Shown here piece by piece: positions 16,100 to 23,254 of a DNA stretch of 58,301 bases. Position 1 is the first letter of the stretch, and every line of letters starts with the position of its first letter. The position numbers and the translations under genes are program-made. The notes below the pieces were generated by a model. It worked only from the letters and a program-made list of their open reading frames with translations, was not told the origin of the DNA and made no database searches. The stretch comes from Paracoccaceae bacterium (GTDB taxonomy: Bacteria > Pseudomonadota > Alphaproteobacteria > Rhodobacterales > Rhodobacteraceae): contig NVUX02000070.1 of NCBI GenBank assembly GCA_002402045.2, forward strand, positions 1 to 58,301. The letters are read 5' to 3'.

Positions 16100-17760
16100 T
16101 CCAGCAAATCCGCCAAGCATGACGGGATTGCTTCCTCCTCAAACTTATCCGTAACCCCCAGCGCCATTGCCAGCGCCACGAGGCCGTCAATCCGGCCCGA
16201 GGATTTGTGCTTGGCCAGTTTGCGGTTGCCCGCTGCATCCCGCTCCACCACCGCATTGGCGGCGCAATAGGTCAGGATCGGGTGGCCCGCGTGGCTAAGC
16301 TTGGTCTCGGCCACCATGCGCTCCAGCTTATCCACGGCTGGGGCCATATCCTTAAACCCCTGCCCGAAGGGTTCCAGCGGCACGTCACAGCCGATCTCGG
16401 CAAGCTCGCGCTGGATGTTCTCGATCCGCCAGCGGTCATAGGCGATTGTGCGAATGTCATACAGGGTCGCCGCCTCGGCCATGGCATGGGCCACAAATGA
16501 CGGGTCCACGGTTGCACCCGGATTGAGGGTCAGAAAACCTTGCTTGGCCCAGAGGTCATACGGCACTCGGTCAGCCTCCGATTTGTCCTTGATGTTCTTT
16601 TCTGGCAGGAAAAACTGCGGCACAACGTCAAAGCCCCCCCGATCATTCGGGAATACCAGCACAAACGCCGTCAGATCGCGGCTGGCGGACAGATCAAGCC
16701 CGCCATAACACACACGCCCCTTGAGGGCCTCAAGGTCCACAGGGCGTCCGTTCACGTCCCACTCGGCCTTGGCGATGAACCGGACATGTGCCGCCACTCG
16801 CTGGTTAAGGATCAGATTTCGAAATGCGTTCTCACGCGATGGCACTCGCTCGGCCTGCAAGGCTTGGCGCTCCACATCTTCCAATGACCGGAAATCGCCA
16901 AGCGCGGGGTTGGCTTTAGCCCATGTCTCGGGTCGCCACGGGTCATCAGATTCGGGCGCGGTGAACAGCGTCAGGTGAAAGGATTTGTCTGTGATCTCGC
17001 CATCGTTGACCTTGATCCCGTAATCCACCAGCTCGGACATAACCGCGTGATCATCTGCCGCTTGGGTGGAGATCACACACATCAGCGGGTTATCCCGCGC
17101 GCCCATGGCCGTATCTAGCGCCTCGTAAAGGTCACGCTTGGGGGCTTGACCCAATTCGTCATAAACCGTGAAGGAAGGCGAAAGCCCGTGCTTGGTGGCT
17201 GCGTCAGCCGATAGGGCCACAAAGATCGAGCCTTTGCCAAAGCCGTGCAGCACCTCAATCCGTTTTGAGAATTTTACAATGTTGATCCGGGCGGAAAGTT
17301 CGGGGTGCTCACTGAGAATTGCAATCATTTCAGCAAAGCACTTGCCTGCCTGCTCCCGATCATTGGCGGCGGCGTAAACCTCCCCCCTGCCCTCGGCCTC
17401 TGGCCCCAGAAGGTGGCATAGCGCCATGCCAGCGATGAGCTGGGTTTTGCCGTTTTTCCGGCCCACCGACAGCACGGCGGTGCGCACTGGTCGCCCGCCC
17501 TTGTCATCCTCGGCATAGATCGCAGCTAAGAAATCAACCTGCCATTGGCGCAGCTTAAGATTTGTGCCGGCTAGCGACCCTTGGGTGATTTTCAAATCCT
17601 CAAGGAAAGCTATGACCCGTTCAAGCCGGTTAAGCCCCTCAACCTCCCAAGGCATAGAATTGCGAAGAGGTGAAACCTCATCCTGCGCAAATCCAAATGC
17701 GCTTTGGTCAGAGCCAACAACTGCCAGCTTGGGCTTAGCTCCTACGCCCCTCAATCCCAT
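16096..17760 (-). CDS. terL: phage terminase large subunit
   Basis: The 554-residue protein is a full-length large terminase, the motor and nuclease that packages DNA into the capsid. The ATPase has SVGRKNGKTQLIAG (Walker A, residues 97-105), a Walker B region FTVYDELGQAPKRDL, and the coupling motif CVISTQA. The RNase H-like nuclease domain starts with CYGGLDLSASRDLTAFVLVF, giving the first catalytic Asp, and has IAYDRWRIENIQRELAE further on and SSGRIDGLVALAMAL near the end, with the last Asp. It overlaps the HNH gene by 10 bases. I see no separate small terminase gene upstream; the 62-residue frame at 18151-18339 is the only candidate. Confidence 0.95.
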   Translation of the reverse strand: MGLRGVGAKPKLAVVGSDQSAFGFAQDEVSPLRNSMPWEVEGLNRLERVIAFLEDLKITQGSLAGTNLKLRQWQVDFLAAIYAEDDKGGRPVRTAVLSVGRKNGKTQLIAGMALCHLLGPEAEGRGEVYAAANDREQAGKCFAEMIAILSEHPELSARINIVKFSKRIEVLHGFGKGSIFVALSADAATKHGLSPSFTVYDELGQAPKRDLYEALDTAMGARDNPLMCVISTQAADDHAVMSELVDYGIKVNDGEITDKSFHLTLFTAPESDDPWRPETWAKANPALGDFRSLEDVERQALQAERVPSRENAFRNLILNQRVAAHVRFIAKAEWDVNGRPVDLEALKGRVCYGGLDLSASRDLTAFVLVFPNDRGGFDVVPQFFLPEKNIKDKSEADRVPYDLWAKQGFLTLNPGATVDPSFVAHAMAEAATLYDIRTIAYDRWRIENIQRELAEIGCDVPLEPFGQGFKDMAPAVDKLERMVAETKLSHAGHPILTYCAANAVVERDAAGNRKLAKHKSSGRIDGLVALAMALGVTDKFEEEAIPSCLADLLD

Positions 17761-18158
17761 TTTTTCAAATCCCTAATTAAGTATACGTCCTTCTTTGACG
17801 TCGGTCCCTGACAAGAGCGATTCTCGTGATTGGAAGGCCCCCCAGTGCCAAACCAACCGTCTGCTACGTCAATCGGGTTGCCCTGATCGTCACAGCCTTT
17901 GAAGCGACGACCCGTTACGTTGCCGCCTTGCTTGTCAAAGCCTGCCGTCTTTTCATTGTGGCAGCGGGCGCAGAGTGAGGTCAGCCCTTCAAGGCTGGGG
18001 AATGGATTACCGCCTTGGCTGATCGGCTGGTTGTGGTCCACCACCTCGGCAGGGACCAGCTCACCCCGCGCCACACAGGTTTGGCACAGAGGTTCGGCAT
18101 TGAGCTTGACCATTCTAAGCTTTTGCCAGCGCGCCGTGCTGTAGGGCCATTTAGCCAT
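17751..18158 (-). CDS. HNH endonuclease
   Basis: This is a 135-residue protein with the zinc-binding HNH fold: CQTC near residue 25, VDHNQPISQGGNPFPSLEGL with the catalytic His, then LCARCHNEKTAGFD, giving C-x2-C...D-H...C-x2-C-H. HNH proteins of this type sit beside terminases in HK97-like phages and help cut concatemers at cos sites. The next gene downstream is the terminase, overlapping it by 10 bases. The C-terminal 40 residues are not conserved to my knowledge. Confidence 0.9.
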   Translation of the reverse strand: MAKWPYSTARWQKLRMVKLNAEPLCQTCVARGELVPAEVVDHNQPISQGGNPFPSLEGLTSLCARCHNEKTAGFDKQGGNVTGRRFKGCDDQGNPIDVADGWFGTGGPSNHENRSCQGPTSKKDVYLIRDLKKWD

Positions 18159-18339
18159 GAAGAACCTCCTTCGTCAATTTGCGCAGCGCAGCAGAAATTT
18201 GGGAGGGGGACCGGACAAGCATGGGGAAACCCCCTTTAGGGGGTTCCCACGTGTCCGCCCCCGATTGCGTCCGGCATCCCGCCCGCACTGGCCGGACAAG
18301 GCTTTCCTGTCCGGTGTTGTCCCCACTTGTCCGCTTCAT
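18151..18339 (-). CDS. small uncharacterised frame between RepA-like and HNH genes
   Basis: This 62-residue frame starts with an ATGA overlap with the RepA-like gene and overlaps the HNH gene by eight bases, so it behaves like a gene in the operon. The product, MKRTSGDNTGQESLV onwards, is basic, proline- and glycine-rich in the middle (TWEPPKGGFPM) and ends in a possible helix SQISAALRKLTKEVLHG. I do not recognise it. The DNA underneath is crowded with TGTCCG motifs and has a strong hairpin at 18223-18248, so the frame could be a by-product of a DNA site. A much-reduced small terminase is possible but unsupported. Confidence 0.4.
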   Translation of the reverse strand: MKRTSGDNTGQESLVRPVRAGCRTQSGADTWEPPKGGFPMLVRSPSQISAALRKLTKEVLHG

Positions 18340-18645
18340 TGGTGCACCCTCCAAGCCAACCCATCAACAACATCTACTAACCCCTTGTTCCTCAAAGACT
18401 CTCTCGCCCTGCGAAACGCGCGTGATTGGCTTTCTTTGCCCTCGGAAGCGGACAAACTCTTGCGAATACACATGTCCGCCCACTCTTCCAGCCGAACGCA
18501 TTTGGTTGGGGGATATATCTCAACGGACATTTCCCCCTTATCCGCACTTGTCCGCTTCTGTCCGGCCAATGAAATAACGTCAATAAGAGCATCCAACGCC
18601 ACTTTCTCTGCGCCTTTCACATAGATTTTCTTGCTGGCTTGTCCG
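18212..18645. repeat. cluster of TGTCCG/CGGACA hexamers, candidate replication origin
   Basis: Eleven exact copies lie in 434 bases: TGTCCG at 18252, 18308, 18328, 18473, 18549, 18559 and 18640, and CGGACA at 18212, 18293, 18449 and 18524. Near-copies (CGTCCG at 18268, TGTCCC at 18318) add to it. Random expectation is well under one. Where they lie in the RepA-like gene they fall in different codon phases, so codon use does not explain them. Iterons next to or within a rep gene are the usual mark of an origin bound by that Rep protein. Confidence 0.6.
18223..18248. repeat. hairpin inside the hexamer cluster
   Basis: CCCCC at 18230-18234, a TTTA loop, and GGGGG at 18239-18243 form a tight stem. 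It extends through AA/TT and GGG/CCC on either side with one bulged A. It lies 6 bases after the first CGGACA hexamer. A structural element of a replication or packaging site is possible. No T tract follows on either strand, so a factor-independent terminator is unlikely. Confidence 0.55.
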
Positions 18646-19457
18646 GCCTCGCCCGGCTCAACCACGCAAGTTGTCACGGGATCACCGTCCTCGTCAGTGC
18701 CAAGGCTCACCTCTTGCAGCCGGTAAGCAAACACCTTGCCGGTCTCCATATCGCGCTGCTTGGTGGCCTTAGCCTCAATCACGGGGCTGCTGTCCTGCTT
18801 GGTCAGCTCGATCTCGGTATCCACCGCTGCTCGCAGTGAGCTATGCCCCCGCGCGCCCTTTCCGCTGTCTTTGCCAGTGTGGTGAATCAGCATGATGTGC
18901 GCCGTGGTTTTGGCCTTAAGCGTCTCGATACATTTGATGAAATGCCCCATATCAACCGAGCTATTCTCATCGCCCCCTGACATAGCCTTGGCAACCGTAT
19001 CAATGATTATCATCCCGAAAGGCCCGTGGGTGGCTTCCATCTCGTTGATAGCTCCTGCCAACGCGGTAGCATCTCCCTCGTGGTTCAAGAAAGATACATC
19101 GAGCGGGCAAAGCCAAAACTTCGGGTTATCCAGCGCCGAAATCCGCGCGCTAATCCCTGCCCCACCCTCGGCGGCGACATACATAACCGGGGCATTCCTG
19201 ACACGGCACCCGCCCCAAGATTCACCAGAAGAAACCGCATGGGCAATGTCCAGCGCCAGAAAGGTTTTGCCAACATTGGAAGGGCCGTAAAGAACCGAAA
19301 CCATGCCCTTATCAAACCACCCCTTAATCAAATAGGGGCGGTTCAAATCCGGCACACAGTCACCGGCTGGGGTGAACGACTCAAAGAATTTACTAGCGCT
19401 GTCATTCATGCCACGCCCTCTTAAAGGCGTAACATTGTCAAACTCATCGGCCATCAT
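18336..19457 (-). CDS. RepA-like AAA ATPase/helicase of the satellite
   Basis: This is a 373-residue protein of the RepA/AAA_25 family of hexameric helicases. The Walker A is LYGPSNVGKTFLALDIAHAV (residues 57-75), the Walker B is MIIIDTVAKAMSGGDENSS, and a following LIHHTGKDSGKGARGHSSLR matches the H-motif and arginine finger region of RecA-like helicases. After about residue 285 comes a C-terminal domain with helix-turn-helix character (SRAFRRARESLRNKGLV). Replication of the excised element is the likely job, with the C-terminal domain a candidate origin binder. It starts next to the 143-residue gene (overlap of four bases) and is followed by the 62-residue frame. Confidence 0.85.
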   Translation of the reverse strand: MMADEFDNVTPLRGRGMNDSASKFFESFTPAGDCVPDLNRPYLIKGWFDKGMVSVLYGPSNVGKTFLALDIAHAVSSGESWGGCRVRNAPVMYVAAEGGAGISARISALDNPKFWLCPLDVSFLNHEGDATALAGAINEMEATHGPFGMIIIDTVAKAMSGGDENSSVDMGHFIKCIETLKAKTTAHIMLIHHTGKDSGKGARGHSSLRAAVDTEIELTKQDSSPVIEAKATKQRDMETGKVFAYRLQEVSLGTDEDGDPVTTCVVEPGEAGQASKKIYVKGAEKVALDALIDVISLAGQKRTSADKGEMSVEIYPPTKCVRLEEWADMCIRKSLSASEGKESQSRAFRRARESLRNKGLVDVVDGLAWRVHQ

Positions 19458-19885
19458 AGCACCCTCCCCTGAAACCGCTTGCGCGGGTCAGCTTTTGACA
19501 AAAACTTGGCTTTGTCATCGGGCGCAAACCCATCCCATAACAGCACAAACAGTCGCTTGCGCGGGGCAATGGCCCAAGCTCGCTTACCAACCTCGCGGAC
19601 TGTCGCGGCACAGTAAGCAACCAAATCTTGTGGGGCGGCTGTCGAAACCCAAAAGCTTGCATCGTCATCGGCTTGGAGGAAAGTAGGCACCGGCCCGCCT
19701 TTGCTCAAATCCTCCAACGCAGCTGCCATGATCTGCGCGGCGGCATCTTGCGAACAAGCTCCAATCGCAAGGCATAAATCCTTTACAGGGTCGCCTGAAC
19801 TATGGTAGGTTTCACCTTGAAAGTTGACCGCTTTCTTACCTGAATTTGCGCCGTGTACTGCTTCAACAGACACGGCGTTTTTCAT
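19454..19885 (-). CDS. uncharacterised satellite protein upstream of the RepA-like gene
   Basis: The 143-residue protein is the first gene of the leftward operon at the right end of the element. I start it at MKNAVSVE because the open frame runs upstream into the attachment repeat, where a start would not be functional after excision. The N-terminal part is polar; from residue 35 on it is well ordered: DPVKDLCLAIGACSQDAAAQ, then a second half SFWVSTAAPQDLVAYCAATV and KRAWAIAPRKRLFVLLWDGF. There is no known motif. It overlaps the RepA-like gene by four bases, so an accessory replication or regulatory role is plausible. Confidence 0.55.
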   Translation of the reverse strand: MKNAVSVEAVHGANSGKKAVNFQGETYHSSGDPVKDLCLAIGACSQDAAAQIMAAALEDLSKGGPVPTFLQADDDASFWVSTAAPQDLVAYCAATVREVGKRAWAIAPRKRLFVLLWDGFAPDDKAKFLSKADPRKRFQGRVL

Positions 19886-20008
19886 TTCCAACTCTGATTT
19901 TGGGGCAGTGCTTGGTTTGACAACGCCCCCGTAAGCTATTGAATTTCCGTCAGGGGTTTGACATGATTTATTCTCATAACCACTTGAATTCTCACCACAA
20001 GCCAAGGC

Positions 20009-20059
20009 CTGAAAATCCTCGTGTCGGCGGTTCAAATCCGCCCCCGGGCACCATTTTAA
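20009..20059 (+). repeat. attachment site repeat, distal side
   Basis: This is the second copy of the 51 bp tRNA-Phe 3' repeat. It lacks the 5' half of the tRNA, so it is not a gene. Its T stem is GGCGG/CCGCC, fully paired, while the copy in the working tRNA has GGTGG. This end should be the displaced original host sequence. The Lrp-family gene stops two bases beyond it. Confidence 0.93.
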
Positions 20060-20060
20060 C

Positions 20061-20492
20061 TCAACGATCAATTTTGGTTGAAAGAATGATAGAAGACATT
20101 GTGTCGTCTATGCCTTCAAGGCAGCCAATTTCGTCAATCACTTCATCCAGCACGGGCATGGAGGGGGCGGAAATAACTGCGGCAAGGTCAAATGGGCCAC
20201 TGATCGAATAGACCGTGGTAATTTGTAGTATCTCTGTAAGCGCTTGCTGGATTTCCGTTAGTTTCCCCGGTGGAAATTTTATCATGACCAGTGCGCGAAC
20301 GCGGTTTTTAGTATGCTCATCGGAAAGCCGCGCCGAGTATCCCTCGATCACGCCATTGCGCTCCAGCTTTTTTAGGCGCATTTGGGCGGCGGTGCGAGAG
20401 ACTGAAAGCTGGCGTGCCAGGTCTGAAACGCTTAATCGGCCATTTTCACGCAACAGCATAATCATGTGCTCGTCTTTGTTGGTGAGTTCCAT
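20061..20492 (-). CDS. Lrp/AsnC family transcriptional regulator
   Basis: This 143-residue regulator has an N-terminal winged helix (MIMLLRENGRLSVSDLARQL then SVSRTAAQMRLKKLERNGVI) and a C-terminal RAM ligand-binding domain (VRALVMIKFPPGKLTEIQQA; VYSISGPFDLAAVISAPSMP). It is divergent from the ALDH and lysine dehydrogenase genes. Lrp-type control of the lysine dehydrogenase pathway has been described in Rhodobacterales, so lysine is the likely effector. Its 3' end lies next to the satellite's right junction, and the integration left the gene intact. Confidence 0.93.
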   Translation of the reverse strand: MELTNKDEHMIMLLRENGRLSVSDLARQLSVSRTAAQMRLKKLERNGVIEGYSARLSDEHTKNRVRALVMIKFPPGKLTEIQQALTEILQITTVYSISGPFDLAAVISAPSMPVLDEVIDEIGCLEGIDDTMSSIILSTKIDR

Positions 20493-20522
20493 GCTGGTAT
20501 CCTAGATGAATTCGCAATTAGC

Positions 20523-20560
20523 ATAGTTGATTTCACTATTTTTGCCAGAAAATAAACTAT
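20523..20560. promoter_or_regulatory. possible Lrp-type operator in the divergent promoter region
   Basis: ATAGT at 20523-20527 and ACTAT at 20535-20539 form a short inverted repeat, and ACTAT recurs at 20556-20560. They lie in the AT-rich 129-base gap between the divergent regulator and the ALDH gene. Lrp-family proteins bind degenerate AT-rich dyads, so this is a candidate only. Confidence 0.35.
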
Positions 20561-20624
20561 TACGCCAGATTGCCCATCGGTTGCGGCCTGCGCTATTTTC
20601 AGAGTAACTCACTGGAGATAGATG

Positions 20625-22109
20625 ATGGAATTTTCTGCGATACTTGGTAATGTCGGTTTTTCAAACGCTGAGCTGGATAGTGGCACCCTTGTTGTAAATA
20701 GCCCGATTGATGGGCAAAAGATAGCTGGCCTAGCTACGCATAGCGCCGATGATACCCTTGAGGTTATCGCCAAAAGCAAAGCCGCCTTTGCCGAGTGGAA
20801 GCTTGTGCCCGCCCCGCGGCGCGGGGAGCTTGTAAGGCTTTTGGGTGAGGAATTGCGCGCTGAAAAGGAGAATCTAGGGCGGCTCGTCACGCTGGAATGT
20901 GGGAAAATCTTGCAAGAAGGCCTTGGCGAAGTTCAAGAAATGATCGACATTTGCGACCTTGCCGTGGGCATTTCGCGCCAGCTATTTGGGCTGACCATCG
21001 CCTCTGAGCGGCCGGGGCATTCGATGCGCGAAACATGGCACCCAATGGGGGTGTGTGGTATTATCACCGCGTTTAATTTCCCTGTGGCCCCGTGGTGCTG
21101 GAATGCCGCGCTTGCGCTGGTATGCGGTGATCCGGTGATCTGGAAACCCTCAGAAAAAACCCCGCTGTGTGCCTTGGCCGTGCAAAAGATTTGTGATCGC
21201 GCACTGGCGCGGTTTGGCGATGCGCCCGACGGCCTTATTCAGGTGGTGATCGGCGAGCGTGAAGTGGGTGAAATTCTTACCACCTCTCGCGATGTGGCGA
21301 TCGTTTCAGCCACGGGCTCTACCCGCATGGGCCATGCCGTGGGGGCCGCACTTTCGGCGCGGTTTGGCCGCTGCATTCTTGAGCTTGGCGGCAATAATGC
21401 CATGATCGTATCGCCCTCGGCTGATATTGAAATGGCGCTGCGGGCAATTGTGTTTTCGGCGGTCGGTACGGCAGGGCAACGCTGCACCAGCTTGCGGCGG
21501 CTAATCGTGCATGATGATATTTACGACGCGTTGCTGCCGCGCCTAAAAAAAGCCTATGCAGGCCTGCCAATTGGCAACCCGTTAGAAGATGGCGTGCTTG
21601 TGGGGCCGCTGATTGATAGCGAGGCACTGGCCAATATGGGGCGGGCGCTGAGCACGGCAAAAGCCGATGGGGCGCAGATATTTGGCGGCGAAGCCTTACC
21701 TGCGGCGGGCTATGTTCATCCTGCCATTGCCGAAATGCCGTCCCAAACCGAGATTGTGCGTGAAGAAACCTTTGCGCCCATCCTTTATGTGCTGAAATAC
21801 AGCGACCTCGACACCGCGATTGCGTTGCAAAACGGTGTGCCGCAGGGGCTGTCCTCGTGCATATTCACCACCGATGTGCGCGAGGCGGAGTATTTCCTTT
21901 CAGCGGGCGGCTCAGATTGCGGCATTGCGAACGTAAATATCGGCCCTTCGGGCGCTGAAATTGGCGGCGCTTTTGGTGGCGAAAAAGATACCGGCGGCGG
22001 GCGCGAAAGTGGCTCGGACGCGTGGCGGGGCTATATGCGCCGGCAAACCAACACCATCAACTACTCGCGCGAGCTACCGCTGGCGCAGGGCATCAAATTT
22101 GACATTTAG
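20625..22109 (+). CDS. L-2-aminoadipate-6-semialdehyde dehydrogenase (ALDH7 family)
   Basis: The protein (494 residues) belongs to the ALDH7/antiquitin branch, which oxidises aminoadipate semialdehyde (or piperideine-6-carboxylate) to 2-aminoadipate with NAD. Visible landmarks are the NAD-site CGIITAFNFPVAPWCWN, KPSEKTPL, FTEL-like ILELGGNNAM (general base Glu), GTAGQRCTSLRRLIVHD with the catalytic Cys, EETFAPILYV, and the ALDH7 end GAEIGGAFGGEKDTGGGRES with LPLAQGIKF. The start is the second of two ATGs, seven bases after GGAG. It is first of two genes with the lysine dehydrogenase-like gene, and divergent from an Lrp gene. Lysine use is inferred. Confidence 0.92.
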   Translation: MEFSAILGNVGFSNAELDSGTLVVNSPIDGQKIAGLATHSADDTLEVIAKSKAAFAEWKLVPAPRRGELVRLLGEELRAEKENLGRLVTLECGKILQEGLGEVQEMIDICDLAVGISRQLFGLTIASERPGHSMRETWHPMGVCGIITAFNFPVAPWCWNAALALVCGDPVIWKPSEKTPLCALAVQKICDRALARFGDAPDGLIQVVIGEREVGEILTTSRDVAIVSATGSTRMGHAVGAALSARFGRCILELGGNNAMIVSPSADIEMALRAIVFSAVGTAGQRCTSLRRLIVHDDIYDALLPRLKKAYAGLPIGNPLEDGVLVGPLIDSEALANMGRALSTAKADGAQIFGGEALPAAGYVHPAIAEMPSQTEIVREETFAPILYVLKYSDLDTAIALQNGVPQGLSSCIFTTDVREAEYFLSAGGSDCGIANVNIGPSGAEIGGAFGGEKDTGGGRESGSDAWRGYMRRQTNTINYSRELPLAQGIKFDI

Positions 22110-22118
22110 GAGCATATC

Positions 22119-23174
22119 ATGAGTTTTAACAAAATCGCAGTTCTCGGCTTGGGAAACGTCGGCACCTTGGCAGCAAATCTGCTGCATGAAGCTGATTTCA
22201 GCGTCACCGGATACGACATCCGCCCGCGCACCCTGCCCTTTCCGGTTAAGAATACCGACCTGACCTCACCCGAAGCGCTGGCCGCTGAGTTTAAAGGCGT
22301 GGATGCGGTGCTTTCTTGCCTGCCATTTAGCCTTAACACCGTGATAGCACAGGCCGCGCATGATGCGGGCATCCACTATTTTGACCTGACGGAAGATGTG
22401 CCGACCACCAAAGCCATTATTGAAATGAGCAAAACCGCCAAAGGTCTGATGGCCCCGCAATGCGGGCTGGCACCGGGGTTTATCGGCATTGTCGGCGCGG
22501 CGTATATCGCCAAGTTTGACACCTGCCGCTCGATTAAAATGCGGGTGGGCGCGCTGCCACAGCACCCCACGGGCGGGCTGGGATATGCCTTTAACTGGTC
22601 CCCTGCTGGCGTGGTAAACGAGTATCTGAATGATTGCGAGGTCATTGAGGAAGGCGTGCAAAAATGGGTTTCGCCGATGGAATGGAAAGAGAAAATTTTC
22701 ATTGATGGCTTGGAGCTGGAGGCTTTCACCACCTCGGGTGGCTTGGGAACTATGTGCGAGACGTATCTTGGCAAGGTGGCCAATATTGACTACAAAACAA
22801 TGCGTTATCCAGGCCACATGGACCTGATGAACTTCTTTTTCCATGAGCTGCTTATGCGGGAAGACCGTGAGGAAGCCGGACGGATTTTGGTGAACGCCAA
22901 GCCGCCAGTGAATGACGACGTGGTTTACATCCATGTGGCCGCCGAAGGGCTGATTGATGGGCAACTGCGGCGCGAAGAATTTGTGCGCGGCTATAAACCG
23001 ATTAATATCGCAGGCGGCCCGCAAACCGCAATTGCGTGGACAACCGCTGGCTCGGTGGTGGCGATTATTGAAATGGTGCGTAATGGGGCGCTGCCAAACC
23101 ACGGCTTCCTGAAGCAGGAAGATATTTCGCTTGAGGCGTTTTTGGCCACAAAAACTGGCGGGCTATATAAATAG
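22119..23174 (+). CDS. saccharopine dehydrogenase-like lysine 6-dehydrogenase
   Basis: This 351-residue protein starts with a Rossmann fold (KIAVLGLGNVGTLAANLLHE) and continues as a saccharopine dehydrogenase-type enzyme: AVLSCLPFSLNTVIAQAAHD, HYFDLTEDV, MAPQCGLAPGFIGIVGA, GGLGYAFNWSPAGVVNEYLN and FTTSGGLGTM. Bacterial lysine 6-dehydrogenases of this fold convert L-lysine to aminoadipate semialdehyde, the substrate of the ALDH7 enzyme encoded nine bases upstream. The pairing of this gene with an ALDH7 and an Lrp gene in Rhodobacterales supports lysine as substrate over saccharopine. The best-known alternative is a true saccharopine dehydrogenase, not excluded by sequence. Confidence 0.85.
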   Translation: MSFNKIAVLGLGNVGTLAANLLHEADFSVTGYDIRPRTLPFPVKNTDLTSPEALAAEFKGVDAVLSCLPFSLNTVIAQAAHDAGIHYFDLTEDVPTTKAIIEMSKTAKGLMAPQCGLAPGFIGIVGAAYIAKFDTCRSIKMRVGALPQHPTGGLGYAFNWSPAGVVNEYLNDCEVIEEGVQKWVSPMEWKEKIFIDGLELEAFTTSGGLGTMCETYLGKVANIDYKTMRYPGHMDLMNFFFHELLMREDREEAGRILVNAKPPVNDDVVYIHVAAEGLIDGQLRREEFVRGYKPINIAGGPQTAIAWTTAGSVVAIIEMVRNGALPNHGFLKQEDISLEAFLATKTGGLYK

Positions 23175-23254
23175 CCACGCATAAGCGCTTTGTCGCCTTT
23201 ATTTCTGCGCTAGCTTTGGCTATATCTTAGCCTAAGTTAGCCAGGAGTCACATA

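Larger units (their letters stand above)
9773..20059. mobile_element. capsid-encoding phage satellite (cf-PICI-like) in tRNA-Phe
   Basis: A 10.3 kb insertion is bounded by 51 bp direct repeats of the tRNA-Phe 3' end with one mismatch. The integrase gene abuts the tRNA end. Inside are, on the minus strand, an unknown protein, a RepA-like ATPase, a 62-residue frame, an HNH nuclease, a large terminase, an unknown protein, a MerR-like protein, major capsid protein, connector, prohead protease, portal, AlpA-like protein and integrase; one Xre-like regulator is on the plus strand. No tail, tape-measure, baseplate, lysis or holin gene is present. Size and content match capsid-forming phage-inducible chromosomal islands, which take tails from a helper phage. 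A decayed prophage is the main alternative, but all genes are intact and tightly packed. Confidence 0.85.

Noticed and set aside
20009-20059. A second tRNA-Phe gene
   Set aside because: Only the anticodon loop and 3' half are present; no 5' half precedes it.
9773-20059. A complete temperate prophage
   Set aside because: No tail, tape-measure, baseplate, lysis or holin genes were found in 10.3 kb of intact, tightly packed genes.
19886-20071. Upstream extension of the 143-residue satellite gene through the att repeat
   Set aside because: The extra residues are the reverse translation of the tRNA-Phe 3' end and would change on excision; a start codon at MKNAVSVE fits better.
20493-20621. Lysine riboswitch upstream of the ALDH7 gene
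   Set aside because: The 129-base gap is too short and shows no multi-stem fold; the divergent Lrp gene explains control.
22266-23102. 278-residue antisense frame inside the lysine dehydrogenase-like gene
   Set aside because: No known motif, and it mirrors a strongly supported gene.
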